Source: Streptomyces malaysiensis subsp. samsunensis
GTDB lineage: Bacteria > Actinomycetota > Actinomycetes > Streptomycetales > Streptomycetaceae
DNA: 64,000 nucleotides
Assembly (NCBI RefSeq): GCF_024519315.1
Contig: NZ_JANIIC010000001.1
Coordinates: 186,001 to 250,000, forward strand
Direction: 5' to 3'
This document shows, one piece after another, positions 61,753 to 64,000 of this stretch (position 1 is its first letter; every line of letters starts with the position of its first letter). The notes below the pieces were generated by a model that was not told where the DNA came from, made no database searches, and was given only the letters and a program-made list of their open reading frames with translations. The translations under genes and the position numbers were made by a program.

Positions 61753-63150
61753 TCACTGGCTCGCGGGCGCCTTCTTCTTGCGGACGAAGAAGACCGCGCC
61801 GCCACCGACCACGACCAGCGCCACGGCGATGCCCGCGATCATCGGGGTGTTGCTGCTGCTACCGGTCTCGGCCAGGTCGCCACCAGAGGTGTCGCCGCCG
61901 GTGCCGCTGCCGCCCGCCGACGCGGGGCTCGGCTGCGAGGAGGGGGTGTCGCTGCCGCCGCTGCTGGCGGTCTTGCAGTCGAGAACGCCGGAGAAGGTCT
62001 TCTCGAAGCCGTTCGGACCGGTGATGGTGAACTTGTAGCTCTGGTCCTCCTTCACCGGGGCGGTGATGGTCTTCGACTGACCCGCCTCGACGGTGTACTT
62101 CTGGTCCAGCAGCTCGAAGGTGAACGCCTCGTCGCCCTTGTTGCTGGCCGTGATGTCCACGCCGCCCTTGGCGCAGTCCTTCTCGGCGGAGACCGCCGGG
62201 ACGGCGCCCTTCTTCGCCCAGTTCGCGGTGGCGGTGGCGGAGACGGTGCTCTCGCTGGAGCCGGCCAGGATCTGCGTCTGGCTCTTGGTGGCGCTGGCGA
62301 ACGCGCGGCCCACCGGAACCTTGGTGGCGGCCTGGGCGGTCAGCGTGGCGGAGCCGTCCGCCGCGCCCTCCGGCACGTCGAAGTACACCTCGCCGCCGTC
62401 GGCGGCGCTGGTGAGGGTCTTGCCGGTCTTGTCGACCAGCTTGACGCCCGCACCCGCGGCCTCGGTGCCCGGGGTCAGGGTGACGCTGTCGGCGTTGGTG
62501 TGGACCTTGACCGGGCCGAGCCGCTCACCGGCCTTGCCGGAGACGGCCGGCGGGTCGAGGCTCAGCGACGCCTTGGGCTCCTGGAGGTTCTGAGCGCTCT
62601 TCTCCAGGTAGTCGGCCAGCTTCTCGGCCTGCGGGTCGGCCGCGTCGACCTTCGCGTTGTCGGAGAAGCGCCAGATGGCGACCTGAGTACCCGCGGCGGC
62701 GGTCTTCTCGGTAAGAGCCCCGGCACCGGCCGTCTTCGCCAGTGCGTCGAGGTCGTTCACCTGCGGGTAGGAGTTCTGGAGAATCCAGTTGATCTTGCCC
62801 GCGTTGGGGTTGTTGGCCAGCGACGTCTCGGCCCAGGACTTCTCTTCGTACTTCGCCTTGTTCTGCGTCGGGTTATGCAGATCAATGCAGTACGTCTGGA
62901 TGGAACCGCCGTTGTCCACCGACATCTCGAAGAGACCGGCGCCGACCTGCTGGTCCTTGCCGTTGTCGTGGATGATGGCCTTGTCGAACGTCTTGAGACC
63001 GCCCAGCGTGGCGGCCGCGCCGCCCTGGCTCGGGGGCGCGTCATCGGCGGCGGCGGTACCGGCGGTGACCATCGCGCCCGCCGCGACCAGACCGGACGCC
63101 AGAACGGCGGCGGCAAGACGAGCAGTGCCGCGCCTTCTTGCAGAAATCAT
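61753..63150 (-). CDS. Cell-wall-anchored thioester-domain (TQXA) protein with LAETG sorting signal
   Basis: This 465-residue exported protein has a signal peptide (to about 35, TAGTAAADD). The TQXA/Cys-Gln thioester domain has Cys in TYCIDLHNP (near 88) and Gln in GTQVAIWRF (near 155), which can form an internal thioester for covalent surface attachment. Two beta domains follow, including a second Cys pair (EKDC near 329 and VLDC near 390). Then comes a Ser/Gly-rich wall spacer, LAETG (sortase class E pattern LAxTG), a membrane span and the basic tail FVRKKKAPASQ. ATG 63150 has GGAGGGG upstream. Confidence 0.92.
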   Translation of the reverse strand: MISARRRGTARLAAAVLASGLVAAGAMVTAGTAAADDAPPSQGGAAATLGGLKTFDKAIIHDNGKDQQVGAGLFEMSVDNGGSIQTYCIDLHNPTQNKAKYEEKSWAETSLANNPNAGKINWILQNSYPQVNDLDALAKTAGAGALTEKTAAAGTQVAIWRFSDNAKVDAADPQAEKLADYLEKSAQNLQEPKASLSLDPPAVSGKAGERLGPVKVHTNADSVTLTPGTEAAGAGVKLVDKTGKTLTSAADGGEVYFDVPEGAADGSATLTAQAATKVPVGRAFASATKSQTQILAGSSESTVSATATANWAKKGAVPAVSAEKDCAKGGVDITASNKGDEAFTFELLDQKYTVEAGQSKTITAPVKEDQSYKFTITGPNGFEKTFSGVLDCKTASSGGSDTPSSQPSPASAGGSGTGGDTSGGDLAETGSSSNTPMIAGIAVALVVVGGGAVFFVRKKKAPASQ

Positions 63151-63367
63151 GGTTTCCCCTCCGGGCGAGCGCCAGTCAGTTGGTGCGCCTCGCCAGCGAA
63201 CTCAAAACTCAAGGAACCCCCGTTGGGTACGCAGGGATCCTAGGGAGAAAGGAACGGCCCGTTCCCCAGGAATACCTGGACCCAACCGATCCGAATCGGA
63301 ATCGTTATCAATCCTCAGATCGCATATGACCTGGGATTATCGACAAATCTCCCGCATCCATGGCCGC
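63151..63367. promoter_or_regulatory. Intergenic region upstream of the TQXA gene
   Basis: This 217-base A/T-richer gap (especially 63290-63360) must hold the promoter of the surface-protein gene and the end of the ssb transcript. No hairpin of note or gene is seen. Confidence 0.45.
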
Positions 63368-63871
63368 TCACGGGGAAGTTGCCCCGGTCAGTGCGTTTAG
63401 AAGCGGTTTGGCCTGTGAAATTCGACGAAAAGCGGATGTGCCGCGCGTAAGATCATGTCCAACCGCCAGCGCGTCAATCTCGGCGGTTACCCAGCGCCTG
63501 GGCTGATTCGCCCCGCCACCGGAATCCACACCCGGGGCGGCGGCAGCCGCGCCTCCCCCATCTCCTTGAAGCGGCCGGTCCCTCTCCCGGTCCCGATCCC
63601 GATCCCATTCGCGCTCCCGCACTCGCAACGTCCCATGGACGACGAGGGGTTCACCGAGCGATACGGACCCGGCGACATTCGCGGCGAGCGACCGCCATGT
63701 CCAGACCGTATAGAAACTCGTGTACGCGTCCGCCCATGCGTCCCGCCCCCGGTCCCAGCGGCGCACCGTCACCGCCAGCCGGAACCGGGCCACCGCGACA
63801 CCCACCGCCGTCTCCCAGAAGTCCGGCCGCGTCGCGGCATTGCCCACCACGGTCACCCAGCTCTCGTTCAC
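63368..63871 (-). CDS. ssbB: Single-stranded DNA-binding protein (SsbB type)
   Basis: This 167-residue OB-fold protein begins MNESWVTVVGNAATRPDF and includes VARFRLAVTVRRWDR, FYTVWTWRSLAANVAGS and GEPLVVHGTLRVRE. The C-terminus (LLNALTGATSP) lacks the acidic DDDIPF-like tip of SsbA, which marks the Streptomyces SsbB paralog used in chromosome segregation during sporulation. An Arg/Asp repeat (RDRDRERDR) extends the L45-like region. The name is inferred from the missing tip and gene order. Confidence 0.85.
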   Translation of the reverse strand: MNESWVTVVGNAATRPDFWETAVGVAVARFRLAVTVRRWDRGRDAWADAYTSFYTVWTWRSLAANVAGSVSLGEPLVVHGTLRVREREWDRDRDRERDRPLQGDGGGAAAAAPGVDSGGGANQPRRWVTAEIDALAVGHDLTRGTSAFRRISQAKPLLNALTGATSP

Positions 63872-64000
63872 CGGCTACGCCTCCCCCATCACTTCGCGGC
63901 TCTTCCGCGCCGTTCGTGGACCATGCTGCACGGCATCGCGAGACCTCGCCGGGGCCTGTGTACGACCCCGCGGTTGTGGACAACTCGGCCACCCGTCCGG
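63872..64000. other. Window edge upstream of ssb
   Basis: These 129 bases upstream of the ssb start should hold its promoter. No gene with a ribosome site is seen. Confidence 0.4.

Overview
The window is high-GC DNA with strong third-position GC bias, GTG/TTG starts and an actinobacterial gene set: mycothiol-type DsbA protein, PknG/GlnX/GlnH, class-E-sortase surface protein, MsiK-type sugar ABC operon without its own ATPase, and SsbB. It is almost certainly a Streptomyces chromosome. The order rpiB, amino-acid permease, sodF, pepN, asd, malQ, csn operon, pknG locus, ettA, ssbB looks like core chromosome rather than terminal arm. I saw no rRNA, tRNA, transposase, integrase, phage gene or CRISPR array.

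1-3.1 kb: Nei-type DNA glycosylase and RpiB (coupled, minus strand), then an APC amino-acid permease. 3.2-7.9 kb: an accessory insert. It holds a three-gene ATP-grasp RiPP cassette (precursor, ATP-grasp ligase, PIMT-like methyltransferase of the graspetide/aspartimide type), an anti-sigma-like ATPase, a divergent XRE-TPR regulator and a GNAT acetyltransferase. The methyltransferase has lost its C-terminus where it abuts the tail of an alpha/beta-hydrolase. 8.1-12.1 kb: sodF with a Nur-type operator, a TPR remnant, a second APC permease, bioY and a DsbA-family thiol protein. 12.3-22.2 kb: two paralogous M1 aminopeptidases flanking an AbiEi-like protein, a Tat-exported metallophosphoesterase and asd.

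22.2-38.1 kb: a 180-bp inverted-repeat element, a TPR protein, an acyl-ACP desaturase with a palindromic operator, a tiny membrane protein, a GH29 fucosidase, malQ with a coupled small repeat protein, a GH84 hexosaminidase, an HNH nuclease, an MscS channel and an S53 protease. 38.2-45.2 kb: a six-gene ROK/ABC/GH4/kinase operon matching the csnR-EFGHK chitosan-oligosaccharide system, with a CsnR-like operator.

45.4-55.9 kb: a seven-gene signalling operon (GlnX, GlnH, coiled-coil protein, PknG, PP2C phosphatase, VWA protein, FHA protein). It joins an amino-acid sensor to a Ser/Thr kinase, its likely phosphatase and a phosphopeptide reader. 55.9-64 kb: a second PIMT-family methyltransferase carrying a repeat insertion, a truncated globin, a minisatellite, a hypothetical protein, a hotdog thioesterase, EttA, a thioester-domain (TQXA) LAETG surface protein and SsbB. 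In-frame and intergenic tandem repeats are frequent, especially between 56.7 and 61.7 kb.
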